From: Skermanella mucosa | GTDB taxonomy: Bacteria; Pseudomonadota; Alphaproteobacteria; Azospirillales; Azospirillaceae | DNA length: 64,000 nt | Direction of reading: 5' to 3' | Assembly (NCBI RefSeq): GCF_016765655.2 | Contig: NZ_CP086106.1 | Span: forward strand, 2,166,501 to 2,230,500 | In this document: positions 1 through 8,519 of the stretch, piece by piece | How the letters are laid out: the number at the start of each line of letters is the position of its first letter | Position numbering within the stretch: the first letter of the stretch is position 1 | Made by a program: the position numbers and the translations under genes | The notes under the pieces: model-generated | The model's database searches: none | The model's input: only the letters and a program-made list of their open reading frames with translations | Told to the model about the DNA's origin: nothing

Positions 1-1
1 G

Positions 2-2026
2 CTGGCCCATGGCTCGGCTTCGGCGCCGTCCGATCCGCCGGTCGGTTCGAAAGTCGCGGATCATCCCCTGATCGCCACCATGCTGGCGAGCGCCGACGGC
101 AGCGTGGAATCCCCCGATCTCTCCGGCGTCAGCCGCTTGTTCGCCCATGTGGCGCTTCCCGGAACGGACGCGAGGCTGGCGGTGGGAATCGAGCGCCACG
201 CCATCCTGGCCCAGGTCGACCGGCAGCGCACCATCAGCCTCGTGACGCTGCTTCTGGTGACGGCGGCGTCCCTGACGGCCGCGGCCCTGGCCGGAGAGGT
301 GCTGGTGCTGCGCTGGCTCAATCGCCTGCGGGAGGCGGCGGCAAGGCTGGGGCGGGGCGACCTGTCGGTCCGGGCGCCGCTGCCTCCCGGCGGGGAGCTA
401 AGGGAGTTGGCCGGCGCCTTCAACGACATGGGCGACAGCCTGGAACAGCGTGAGCAGAGCCGCAGCGAATCGGAAGCCCGGTTTCGCGACATGGCCGAAG
501 TGTCCAGCGACTGGTTCTGGGAAACCGGTACGGACCACCGGTTTACCTATATTTCCAAAGGCATCAGCCTGACCGGGGCCGGACAGGATCTTTTCGTCGG
601 CGCGCTGAGGGAGGAGCTCGCGGCGCAGCCGACCGACGACGCCGACCGCGGGAACTGGGACCGCTACAAGGCGGATTTGCTGGCCCGCCGTCCATTCCGC
701 GACTTCACCTACCGGATCATCATGCCGGACGGATCGGTGCGGCACCTGTCCACCAGCGGCAAGCCCGTCTTCGACCGGGCGGGCCGGTTCAAGGGTTACC
801 GCGGCGTCGGGCGGGACGTTACCCGCGAGGTGGAGGCGGAGCAGGCGGTAAGGAAGGCCCGGGAAGCGGCCGAAGCGGCGAACCAGGCCAAGTCGCAGTT
901 CCTGGCGATCATGAGTCATGAACTGAGAACACCCATGACTGGCGTCCTCGGCACGATCGACCTGCTGTCCGACACCGGCCTGACGACCGAACAGGCCCAG
1001 TGGCTGGCCATCATGCGGACCTCGGCCGAGACGCTGATGACCGTGCTGAACGACATCCTGGATTTCTCGAAGATCGAGGCGGGCCAACTCCAGTTCGAGC
1101 AGGTCGAAATTCGGCTCGGTGCCGTGACCCGCGAAGTCACCGACCTGTATGCCCGGCTGGCGGCCGACAAGGGGCTGTCCTTCACGGTCCTCCTGGACGG
1201 ACTGCGGACGGACGAGGTGCGCGGTGACCCGGTGCGGCTGCGCCAGGTACTGTTCAATCTGGTCGGAAACGCCGTCAAGTTCACCGACCGGGGACGGATC
1301 GAGATCCGGGTCTCGGAAGTGCCGTCCGACACGGCCGGCCTGATCGTCCGATTCGAGGTGGAGGACACCGGGATCGGCCTCAGCCAGGAGGAACGCGGGC
1401 ACCTGTTCAAGGCGTTCTCGCAGGCCGACGCGACCACGACCCGCCGATTCGGGGGGACCGGCCTTGGCCTTGCCATATGCAAGCGGCTGGTCGAGGCGAT
1501 GGGCGGCGACATCGGGGTCGAGAGCGTGCCCGGCACGGGGTCGACCTTCTGGTTCACGGTCAGCCTTGCACGTTCCGCCGTACCCGCGCCGGCCTCCCGT
1601 CCGGTTGAGGGCATTCCGGAAACCGCTCCCAGGCGCGTGCTGCTCGCCGAGGACGACGATCTCAACCGCCTGCTTATCGCGACCATGATCCGGCGCATGG
1701 GGCACGACGTCCAGACCGTCGAGGACGGCGCGCGGGCCGTGGAGGCGGCTGGCGAAGGCAACTTCGATATCGCCATCCTGGATCTCCAGATGCCGGTGAT
1801 GACCGGGCTGGAGGCCGCCCGGCGGATTCGGGAGATGCCGGGGCACGTCGCGGAACTGCCCCTGGTGGCGCTCACCGCCGACGCCATGCCCGAACGGCAC
1901 GCGGAACTTCAGGCGGCCGGCTTCGATCGGTGCCTGACCAAACCGGTAGACCTGCGCAAGCTGGCCCAGGCGATCGGCGAACTGGCGCGGGTGGCGGACG
2001 AACTGCCCTCCCGGGCGGTTCGATGA
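2..2026 (+). CDS. Hybrid sensor histidine kinase (5' truncated by window edge)
   Basis: Membrane-bound two-component hybrid kinase that senses an unknown extracytoplasmic signal and passes phosphate to its own receiver. The frame is open to the left edge, so the N-terminus lies outside the window. Visible in order: the end of a periplasmic Cache-like domain (ARLAVGIERHAI), a TM helix near residues 79-101, HAMP, a PAS domain with PAC end (FKGYRGVGRDVTRE), HisKA with His306 in MSHELRTP, HATPase with DTGIGL and GGTGLGL boxes, and a C-terminal receiver with phosphoacceptor Asp594 in ILDLQMP and Lys in LTKP (residues counted from position 2). No partner regulator lies beside it. An internal start near 80 is possible, but the upstream frame continues the domain. 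Confidence 0.93.
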   Translation: MAHGSASAPSDPPVGSKVADHPLIATMLASADGSVESPDLSGVSRLFAHVALPGTDARLAVGIERHAILAQVDRQRTISLVTLLLVTAASLTAAALAGEVLVLRWLNRLREAAARLGRGDLSVRAPLPPGGELRELAGAFNDMGDSLEQREQSRSESEARFRDMAEVSSDWFWETGTDHRFTYISKGISLTGAGQDLFVGALREELAAQPTDDADRGNWDRYKADLLARRPFRDFTYRIIMPDGSVRHLSTSGKPVFDRAGRFKGYRGVGRDVTREVEAEQAVRKAREAAEAANQAKSQFLAIMSHELRTPMTGVLGTIDLLSDTGLTTEQAQWLAIMRTSAETLMTVLNDILDFSKIEAGQLQFEQVEIRLGAVTREVTDLYARLAADKGLSFTVLLDGLRTDEVRGDPVRLRQVLFNLVGNAVKFTDRGRIEIRVSEVPSDTAGLIVRFEVEDTGIGLSQEERGHLFKAFSQADATTTRRFGGTGLGLAICKRLVEAMGGDIGVESVPGTGSTFWFTVSLARSAVPAPASRPVEGIPETAPRRVLLAEDDDLNRLLIATMIRRMGHDVQTVEDGARAVEAAGEGNFDIAILDLQMPVMTGLEAARRIREMPGHVAELPLVALTADAMPERHAELQAAGFDRCLTKPVDLRKLAQAIGELARVADELPSRAVR

Positions 2027-2201
2027 ACGATCGGGGATGCGGAGCGGGACCGAGGGAACAGGAGCGGATGCGGACCGTTAGGGACGGACGATCCGGCGGT
2101 CGCGGCGGAAAACACCTGCCGGCGGTCTTCAGCTTTCTTGTGCGGCGCCGTGATAGCCTTGATATGATTGCCGGAAACCGGCAAAGGGAGATCCAGGGGA
2201 A

Positions 2202-2609
2202 ATGAGCCTGTTCGACGACGTTGAAAAGCGGGTGAGACAACGCGCCTACGAGATCTGGCAGCGCGAGGGGTGCCCGGAGGGACGGGAGGCGGACCATTGG
2301 GCGCTGGCCAAGGAAGAGATCGCGATCGAGGACAACCAGACCCAGACGCTGGCGCCGAATCCGTCGCAGGGTGGCGACGATACCGTCGTCCATTCCGAGC
2401 CCGTCGAACCGCTGCTGGCGGCGGAGAGCCTGGAGGAGGATATCGGCGGTCCGACCAACCAGTCGGATGAGCAGCCCCTGCCCAAACGCACCCGGACCCG
2501 CCGCTCGTCCGCTGCCGCCGGCGATACCGCCGCAACGGCCGACGCCCCATCGGGAGCAGCCGGTACGACCAAGGCGCCCCGGACGCGGAAAGCCAAGTCC
2601 AAGGAATAG
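2202..2609 (+). CDS. DUF2934 domain protein
   Basis: Small 135-residue protein. The N-terminal 45 residues match the DUF2934 signature (RQRAYEIWQREGCPEGREADHW), common in alphaproteobacteria and without an assigned biochemical function. The rest is low-complexity, acidic then Ala/Thr/Arg-rich, ending in a basic tail (PRTRKAKSKE) that could bind nucleic acid. A purine-rich ribosome binding site (GGGAGATCCAGGGG) precedes the ATG, which supports this start. It stands alone between the kinase and a convergent small gene. Confidence 0.8.
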   Translation: MSLFDDVEKRVRQRAYEIWQREGCPEGREADHWALAKEEIAIEDNQTQTLAPNPSQGGDDTVVHSEPVEPLLAAESLEEDIGGPTNQSDEQPLPKRTRTRRSSAAAGDTAATADAPSGAAGTTKAPRTRKAKSKE

Positions 2610-2611
2610 GG

Positions 2612-2827
2612 TCAGGCCGCGTCGCTTACGGCGATCAGGCCACCCAGCGCGCCGTAAGCCTTGCGATCGGCGCGCATCAGTTCCAGCAGTTCGCGCAGGC
2701 TTTCCTGCGCGAAGGTGCAGGTCTGCCGGTCCAGTTCGGCGCGGGTCAGTTCGATGAAGCTATCCAGCAGACGGGCATGCACCCGGCAGGCGGAGCGGAG
2801 TTCGGTGGCAATGATCGGGGTGCGCAT
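2612..2827 (-). CDS. Small hypothetical protein (71 aa)
   Basis: Unrecognised short protein, probably all-helical: MRTPIIATELRSACRVHARL at the start, then an amphipathic stretch with many Leu, Arg and Glu. No signal peptide or membrane segment is visible. Its stop lies 2 bp from that of the DUF2934 gene, a compact convergent arrangement. Base composition is host-like with strong third-position GC. It resembles the small orphan proteins scattered in this window rather than a known family. Confidence 0.45.
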   Translation of the reverse strand: MRTPIIATELRSACRVHARLLDSFIELTRAELDRQTCTFAQESLRELLELMRADRKAYGALGGLIAVSDAA

Positions 2828-2968
2828 GTCGACTGGCCCTTCGGCTCATGTTGAACGTGCCCCCATTACGCTATTTGCCGGTTAATGACCGGTAAAAGAA
2901 TGTATCTCGCGAGCGATTTCAGACGAACTACCCCTTTTGAGAAAACAAGCCGCGTGGCTTCGCGGTAT

Positions 2969-4759
2969 TCAAGGGGCCTTATGGTCCTGAAAACGCCCAT
3001 GTTGTCCTGGCTGCATTTTTTCATCTGTTGATGGCACAGACATAAGCCGATCCGATCTGGGGGGGATCAGGTTGGTCAGCTTCGCGTAAGCCTCCAGCCG
3101 GAACTCTTCCAGCTGTTCCGCGACTTCATCGGGCGAGCGGCCTAGCGAGCGAAGCAGCAAGCCGCCGAGACGGAGACTGCCTTCCATCATCTCCGGAACC
3201 ACGTGGGTCGCACCGGCCTCGCGCAGATGGGCCTGATGCTCATGATCCCGCGCGCGCGCATGGATGTCGAGCAGGGGGCACAGCCGCCGGATCGCCTCGA
3301 CCGCCTTTTCGGCCGCCTGGGGCTGGTCGAGCGTCACCACGGCGGCTCGGGCCCGGTTGACGCCGGCCGCCTTCAGGACCTCGGCCCGGCTGGCATCGCC
3401 GTAATAGATCGGCAGGCCGCGCGCCCTGCCTTCCGCGACCCGCGAAGGTTCCAGGTCGAAGGCCATGTAGGGCAGGCGCTGCGCTTCCAGCAGCCTGGCG
3501 ATGGTCTGTCCGACCCGCCCGAACCCGGCGATGATCACGTGGCCCTTGAAGTCGCGCGCGTCCTCCTCCAGCCGGTGGAGTTCGGCCGGACCGACCCGCG
3601 GCGTCAGCAGCACGGCGAGCCAGCGGCCGCCCACCATCAGGAACGGCGTCAGCGCCATGGTGAGCGCCACGACCGCGAGCATGAGCTGGCCTACCTGGCC
3701 CCCCAGCACGCCCAAGGCCATCGCGAGGCTGAACAGGACGAAGGCGAACTCGCCGCCCTGGCCGAGGCTGAGCCCGACCTGCGCCGACACCGCCGTGGGG
3801 AAGCCGAAGGCGCGGCACAGCACGGTCAGCACGACCGCCTTGCCGAGCACCAGCGCCGCGACCAGCGACAGCACCAGCGGCGCTTCCCGGACAACCAGTC
3901 CCAGGTCGATCGTCATCCCGACGGTCATGAAGAACAGGGCGAGCAGGATTCCGCGGAACGGCTCGATGTCGCCCTCGACCTGATGGCGGTACTCCGTCTC
4001 GGCGATCAGCAAACCGGCCAGGAAGGCGCCCAGCGCCATCGACAGCCCGGCGATCTCCGTCACGTAGCTGACGCCGAGCACGACCAGCAGCGTCACGCCG
4101 GTGAACAGCTCCGGCGACTTCGCCGCGGCGACCGCGCGCAACGCCGGCCGCAGGATCAGCCGCCCCACGATCAGGATCAGGAGGAGCGCCGCGACAGCCT
4201 TCAGCGCGGCGATGCCGAGCGCTCCGGCCAGCCGGGTGCCGCCGGCGGCCAGCAGCGGCACCAGGGTCAGCAGCGGAACCACGGCCAAATCCTGGAGCAG
4301 CAGGATTGCGAAGGCCACGCGGCCGTGCCGGGTCGGCAATTCGCCGCGTTCCACCAGGATCTGCAGCACGATGGCGGTGGACGAGAGCGCCAGGCCGCCG
4401 GCCAGGATCGCCGCCGCCTCGCGCGGCTGGCCCAGCCAGCGGGCGGCGAAATAGAACAGCGCCGCGGTGACGACGACCTGGAGCGTTCCCAGACCGAAGA
4501 CGTGGAATCGGATCGCCTTCAGCCGCTCGATCGACAGTTCGAGCCCGATGGTGAAGAGGAGGAATACGACTCCGAAGTTGGCCAGCACGGTCATGCCGGA
4601 AACGTCGGAGACGATCGCCAGCCCGGCCGGGCCGATCAGCATTCCCGCCACGAGATATCCCAGCACCGGGCTGGAGCGCAGCCGCTGGAAGATCGGCACC
4701 ACCAGGATGGCGGCGGCGAGGACGATCAGGACATCGTGAAGGTCTTGGGTGGCGTGCAT
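2969..4759 (-). CDS. CPA2-family monovalent cation:proton antiporter with TrkA-N domain (KefB/KefC-like)
   Basis: Inner-membrane K+ (or Na+)/H+ antiporter. About 12-13 hydrophobic helices fill residues 1-390, including the CPA2-typical segments SSPVLGYLVAGMLIGP and LSLGQGGEFAFVLF. A cytoplasmic Rossmann TrkA-N/RCK domain begins near residue 404 (HVIIAGFGRVGQTIARLLE) and would bind NAD(H) or a related ligand to gate transport. The 596-residue length is normal for KefB/KefC. No KefF/KefG-type oxidoreductase is adjacent, so glutathione gating is not supported. The Crp-family regulator lies 37 bp upstream on the same strand and could be cotranscribed. Confidence 0.93.
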   Translation of the reverse strand: MHATQDLHDVLIVLAAAILVVPIFQRLRSSPVLGYLVAGMLIGPAGLAIVSDVSGMTVLANFGVVFLLFTIGLELSIERLKAIRFHVFGLGTLQVVVTAALFYFAARWLGQPREAAAILAGGLALSSTAIVLQILVERGELPTRHGRVAFAILLLQDLAVVPLLTLVPLLAAGGTRLAGALGIAALKAVAALLLILIVGRLILRPALRAVAAAKSPELFTGVTLLVVLGVSYVTEIAGLSMALGAFLAGLLIAETEYRHQVEGDIEPFRGILLALFFMTVGMTIDLGLVVREAPLVLSLVAALVLGKAVVLTVLCRAFGFPTAVSAQVGLSLGQGGEFAFVLFSLAMALGVLGGQVGQLMLAVVALTMALTPFLMVGGRWLAVLLTPRVGPAELHRLEEDARDFKGHVIIAGFGRVGQTIARLLEAQRLPYMAFDLEPSRVAEGRARGLPIYYGDASRAEVLKAAGVNRARAAVVTLDQPQAAEKAVEAIRRLCPLLDIHARARDHEHQAHLREAGATHVVPEMMEGSLRLGGLLLRSLGRSPDEVAEQLEEFRLEAYAKLTNLIPPRSDRLMSVPSTDEKMQPGQHGRFQDHKAP

Positions 4760-4796
4760 GCGCGGCTCTGCAGGAGGGGCTTTTCAGGCGGGCGGT

Positions 4797-5576
4797 TCAC
4801 TCGCCCCGGACTTCCTCCACCATATCGACCAGCCGCGAATAATCCTTAACGACGAGCGCATGGCTGCGTCGCTCGACGATCCCGCTGCGGGCGAGGTCGC
4901 TGAGCACGCGGGCGACCGTCTCCCGGGTCGTGCTGACCCGGCTCGCGATGTCGCCATGGACGGGAATCGGGGAGATCTCCGCGGTGTTGTCGGGTTTCAG
5001 CCCGGGCTTGGCAAGGCGGACCAATTCGGCATGGACCCGGTTGTTGGCCCCGAGCGTGCTAAGATCCATGATCCGGCCGGTGGCGCTTCGGATGACCGCG
5101 GCCATCCGCTGCATCAGCATCAGCGCCACCTTGGGATGGGTCGTCACGATCTCCTGGAACAGGCGGGGCGGGACGAAGGCGATCAGCGTGTCGGTCAGCG
5201 CCACCACGGTCGCGGACCGCGGGTCGCCGTCCAGGGCCGAAAGCTCGCCCATGTAACCCCCGGCGGAAACGTCGTCGAAGCTGATCTCCCGCCCGGACAA
5301 GGAAAACATCACGACGCGCACCCGGCCTTCGACCACCAGGCAGGCGTCCCTCGTCCCGCTGAGATGGTCGATGATCTGCTCGTCCGCCTTGTAGCGGCGC
5401 CAGCTGCACTGGCGGACGATGGCGGCGCGTTCTTCCGGCGTCAGGGACGCGAGCAGATCGATCCGGTCTAGCGAGGCGGCCTGCACTTCCGACACGGTTG
5501 GATACTCCAGCAAGCAAGGGGCCTGATCGAACGAGGCGGCGAACGAGGAGAGAAGGCTTGGCCGAGGATAGCCCAC
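4797..5576 (-). CDS. Crp/Fnr-family transcriptional regulator
   Basis: Cyclic-nucleotide-binding-type effector domain (about residues 38-150, with a GELSALDGDPRSATVVAL cap region) followed by a Crp-type winged helix. The recognition region SRVSTTRETVARVLSDLARSGIVERR is near residues 210-235. No FNR-type cysteine cluster is visible. The PBC segment SALDGDPRSATV has Arg-Ser as in cAMP-binding CRPs, but the effector is not established. The first 27 residues are atypical and an internal GTG near 5495 (VSEVQAASLD) may be the true start. It lies just upstream of the antiporter gene, hinting at regulation of ion homeostasis. Confidence 0.9.
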   Translation of the reverse strand: MGYPRPSLLSSFAASFDQAPCLLEYPTVSEVQAASLDRIDLLASLTPEERAAIVRQCSWRRYKADEQIIDHLSGTRDACLVVEGRVRVVMFSLSGREISFDDVSAGGYMGELSALDGDPRSATVVALTDTLIAFVPPRLFQEIVTTHPKVALMLMQRMAAVIRSATGRIMDLSTLGANNRVHAELVRLAKPGLKPDNTAEISPIPVHGDIASRVSTTRETVARVLSDLARSGIVERRSHALVVKDYSRLVDMVEEVRGE

Positions 5577-5822
5577 GGTGGTTTCGCCCGCGACCCCTCC
5601 TGAGGCTCTCCACCCGATCCGAAATCGTTTCGCACAGGCGAAATGACGTATTGTATGCTTTCAGATAGAACCGATTTCAGTAGGAGCGGCCGACAAGGCC
5701 CAACAAGTCATTGTGCCCCCGCCGGCTTCGGCCCATCATCAACCAGCGTGTCAGCCCAGGTTCCGCCCGTGCTCCCCCAAGAAGATCCCGACCAGCCCGC
5801 ATCCTCTCCAGCATCTCCGGCC

Positions 5823-6518
5823 ATGGGCGGCAAGCCCCTGCGGATCGGCCTGATGGGTCGGCTCCGGGCTTATTTCCTGGCAGGCATCCTGGTGACCGCG
5901 CCGGTCGCCATCACGCTCTATCTCGCCTGGGCGGTGATCAACCTGATCGATACCGCCGTGTCCCAGCTCCTTCCGGCGCAGTACAATCCGGAAAACTACC
6001 TGCCGTTCAGCATCCCCGGCCTGGGCGTGGTGATCGTCATCATGGCCCTCACGCTGACGGGCGCGCTGACGGCCGGTGTCATCGGCAGGCTGGTGGTCCG
6101 CGCCGGCGAGGCGGTGCTGGCCCGCATGCCGGTGGTGCGCAGCGTCTACGGCGCCACGAAGCAGATCCTGGAGACCGTGCTGGCCAACCAGTCGGCCGCC
6201 TTCCGGGAGGTCGTCCTGATAGAATATCCGAGGCGCGGGATCTGGACCCTGGGCTTCATCACCGGGCATACCCAGGGCGAGGTCCAGGACCTCACGGTGG
6301 ACGACGTGGTGAACGTCTTCATCCCGACCACGCCGAACCCGACCTCGGGCTTCCTGCTGTTCGTTCCCCGCTCCGACCTGCACGTGCTGGAGATGACCGT
6401 GGAGGAGGGTATCAAGATGGTCGTCTCCGGCGGGATCGTCACGCCGCCGGACCGGCGCCCGGTCGCGCGGCGCGGCGACGTGGGGGAGCACGCCCGGGTG
6501 CCTGAAACCGTCGACTAG
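5823..6518 (+). CDS. DUF502 family membrane protein
   Basis: Membrane protein of the DUF502 family, without a firmly assigned function. From the internal ATG it begins MGGKPLRIGLMGRLRAYFLAG and has TM helices near residues 12-40 and 65-90. A conserved cytosolic part follows (MPVVRSVYGATKQILE, then FIPTTPNPTSGFLLFVPR, the family hallmark). An ATG at 5643 gives a 60-residue extension of low-complexity Pro/Ser-rich sequence that does not look like family sequence. I prefer 5823, though a start in between, such as the GTG at 5751, cannot be excluded. Confidence 0.85.
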   Translation: MGGKPLRIGLMGRLRAYFLAGILVTAPVAITLYLAWAVINLIDTAVSQLLPAQYNPENYLPFSIPGLGVVIVIMALTLTGALTAGVIGRLVVRAGEAVLARMPVVRSVYGATKQILETVLANQSAAFREVVLIEYPRRGIWTLGFITGHTQGEVQDLTVDDVVNVFIPTTPNPTSGFLLFVPRSDLHVLEMTVEEGIKMVVSGGIVTPPDRRPVARRGDVGEHARVPETVD

Positions 6519-6641
6519 GGCGGCGGAAGTCCGGATGCCTCGATCTCCCCGGGGCCGCTTGAGGGACTTGGGTGTTAAGGCTGGAGCTATCCCGTTTCCG
6601 GTTCGGCCGGGCAAACCCACCGAGTGCCGCGTTCCCCTCCC

Positions 6642-8513
6642 ATGTCCGAAGCCACACGCCAAACGTCCGGCGCCAAGACGCAGGATGCCAAGTCCAAGTC
6701 CGGATCGCCGTCCGGGCAGGCTGACCAGTCCCGGCTGGGCCGCCGCCTGAGCCTGTCGATCCCGACGCGGAAGCTGCGCAACAGCGAACTCGTCCTGATC
6801 CTGGTCAGCGGCCTGCTGGGCGGCGTGGTCGGTTTCGGGGTCATGCTGCTCCATGATTTCGTCGGATTCCTGCATCACCTGGTCTTCGACCTCGAAGAGG
6901 GGCGCTATCTGAGCGAGGGTGTCGGCATCGCTCCCGCCACCATGCTGCTGGTCCCCGCCCTGGGGGGTCTGCTGGTCGGGACCCTGATGTTCTTCGTACG
7001 CCGCTGGCGTCCCGGCGAAATCGTCGACCCGATCGAGGCGAACGCCCTGTTCGGCGGCAAGATGTCGTTGGTCGACAGCTTCCGCCTGACCGTCTCGACC
7101 CTGATCTCCAACGGCTGCGGGGCGTCGGTCGGCATGGAGGCGGCCTATACCCAGACCGGCTCGGGGCTTTCGTCCACGGTCGGGCAGGTGATGCGGCTGC
7201 GCCGGGGCGACTTGCGCATCCTGACCGGCTGCGGCGCCGCGGCGGCGATCGCCGCCGCGTTCAACGCTCCCCTGGCCGGCGCCTTCTACGCGTTCGAACT
7301 GGTGATCGGAAGCTATACCCTGGCGGCCCTGGCCCCCGTCGCGGTCGCCGCCGTCACGGCGACGCTGGTCGCGCGGATGACCCTCGGGGTTGCCCCGATC
7401 TTCACGGTCGATGTCACCCGGATCGGCGTGGAGGCGTTCGACTACGCCGCCTTCGCTCTGGTCGGGTTCGCCTCCGGCTGGCTCGGCATCCTGACCATGC
7501 AGGCGGTCACCGTCTCCGAACGGCTGTTCCGGATGATGGCGCCCCAGATCTGGCTGCGCCCGGCGGTCGGCGGGTTCTGCGTCGGCCTGCTCGCCATCGC
7601 GGTTCCGCAGGTGCTGGGCAGCGGCCACGGCGCCCTACAATTGAGCCTGGACGGCCAGATCGCCCTGCCGGTTCTGCTGGCGCTGCTGTCGGCGAAGATC
7701 CTGGCATCCGCCATATCCCTCGGGTCGGGGTTCCGCGGCGGGCTGTTCAGTTCGTCGCTGTTCCTGGGCAGCCTGTTCGGCGGCGTCCTGGCCGAGGTGA
7801 CCATGAGCCTGTATCCCCAGCTGACGGTCAGCGATACCGCCTTCATGCTGGTCGGCATGGGATCGGTGGCGGCGGCGATCATCGGCGCGCCGATCACCAT
7901 GGTCATGCTGGTGCTGGAGATCACCGCCGACTTTCCGGCGACGCTGGGCGTGCTGACGGGCGTGGTGGTCTCCAGCGTGGTGGTCCGCAAGGCGTTCGGA
8001 TACTCCTTCGCGACCTGGCGCTTCCACCTGCGCGGCGTGCCGATCCGCGGCGCCCACGATGTCGGCTGGATCGAGGACCTGACCGTCGGCCGGCTGATGC
8101 GGCGCGACCAGAAGATCGTCACCGAGGACATGAAGGTCGCGGCGCTGCGCCGGATCTATCCGCTGGGCAGCGTCAAGCAGGTCTTCGTCGTGGACGAGTC
8201 GGGCCAGTACATGGGGCTGGTCGACATGGCCGCGGTCCACAACCCGGACCTGGACGAGCGGGCGGAGGATGTCCAGATATCGGAGCTTGCCCGGAACATC
8301 CGCTATTTCCTGCTGCCCCGGACCAATGTCCGGACCGCCCTGAAGCATTTCAGCGAGGCGGAGGAGGAGACCCTTCCCGTGCTGGACGGACCGACCACCC
8401 GCAAGATCGCCGGCTACCTGACGGAGGCCTATGCGCTGCGCCGCTACAACCAGGAACTGGAGAAGCAGCGCAGCGACGAGCTGGGCATGAAGAACCTGTA
8501 CGGCGCGGACTGA
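6642..8513 (+). CDS. ClC-family chloride channel/transporter with CBS domains
   Basis: Anion channel or Cl-/H+ antiporter. After a polar N-tail, ten or more hydrophobic segments fill residues 50-450, then a cytosolic region with two CBS-like repeats. Family landmarks are present but divergent. The gating-glutamate motif G(K/R)EGP appears as VGMEAAY with Glu166 in position, and the filter region reads GSGFRGGLFSSSLFLG instead of GxFxP. NAPLAGAFYAFE is a good match to the helix H/I hallmark. ATG 6642 was chosen over the GTG at 6624. It follows the DUF502 gene by about 120 bp. Confidence 0.92.
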   Translation: MSEATRQTSGAKTQDAKSKSGSPSGQADQSRLGRRLSLSIPTRKLRNSELVLILVSGLLGGVVGFGVMLLHDFVGFLHHLVFDLEEGRYLSEGVGIAPATMLLVPALGGLLVGTLMFFVRRWRPGEIVDPIEANALFGGKMSLVDSFRLTVSTLISNGCGASVGMEAAYTQTGSGLSSTVGQVMRLRRGDLRILTGCGAAAAIAAAFNAPLAGAFYAFELVIGSYTLAALAPVAVAAVTATLVARMTLGVAPIFTVDVTRIGVEAFDYAAFALVGFASGWLGILTMQAVTVSERLFRMMAPQIWLRPAVGGFCVGLLAIAVPQVLGSGHGALQLSLDGQIALPVLLALLSAKILASAISLGSGFRGGLFSSSLFLGSLFGGVLAEVTMSLYPQLTVSDTAFMLVGMGSVAAAIIGAPITMVMLVLEITADFPATLGVLTGVVVSSVVVRKAFGYSFATWRFHLRGVPIRGAHDVGWIEDLTVGRLMRRDQKIVTEDMKVAALRRIYPLGSVKQVFVVDESGQYMGLVDMAAVHNPDLDERAEDVQISELARNIRYFLLPRTNVRTALKHFSEAEEETLPVLDGPTTRKIAGYLTEAYALRRYNQELEKQRSDELGMKNLYGAD

Positions 8514-8519
8514 TCGAAT

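Noticed and set aside
3203-4849. 548-codon plus-strand frame opposite the antiporter gene
   Set aside because: Shadow of the antiporter; repetitive Arg/Gln/Asp content and no domain.
5751-7628. 625-codon minus-strand frame spanning DUF502 and ClC genes
   Set aside because: Covers two well-supported plus-strand genes; no recognisable domain and antisense-type composition.
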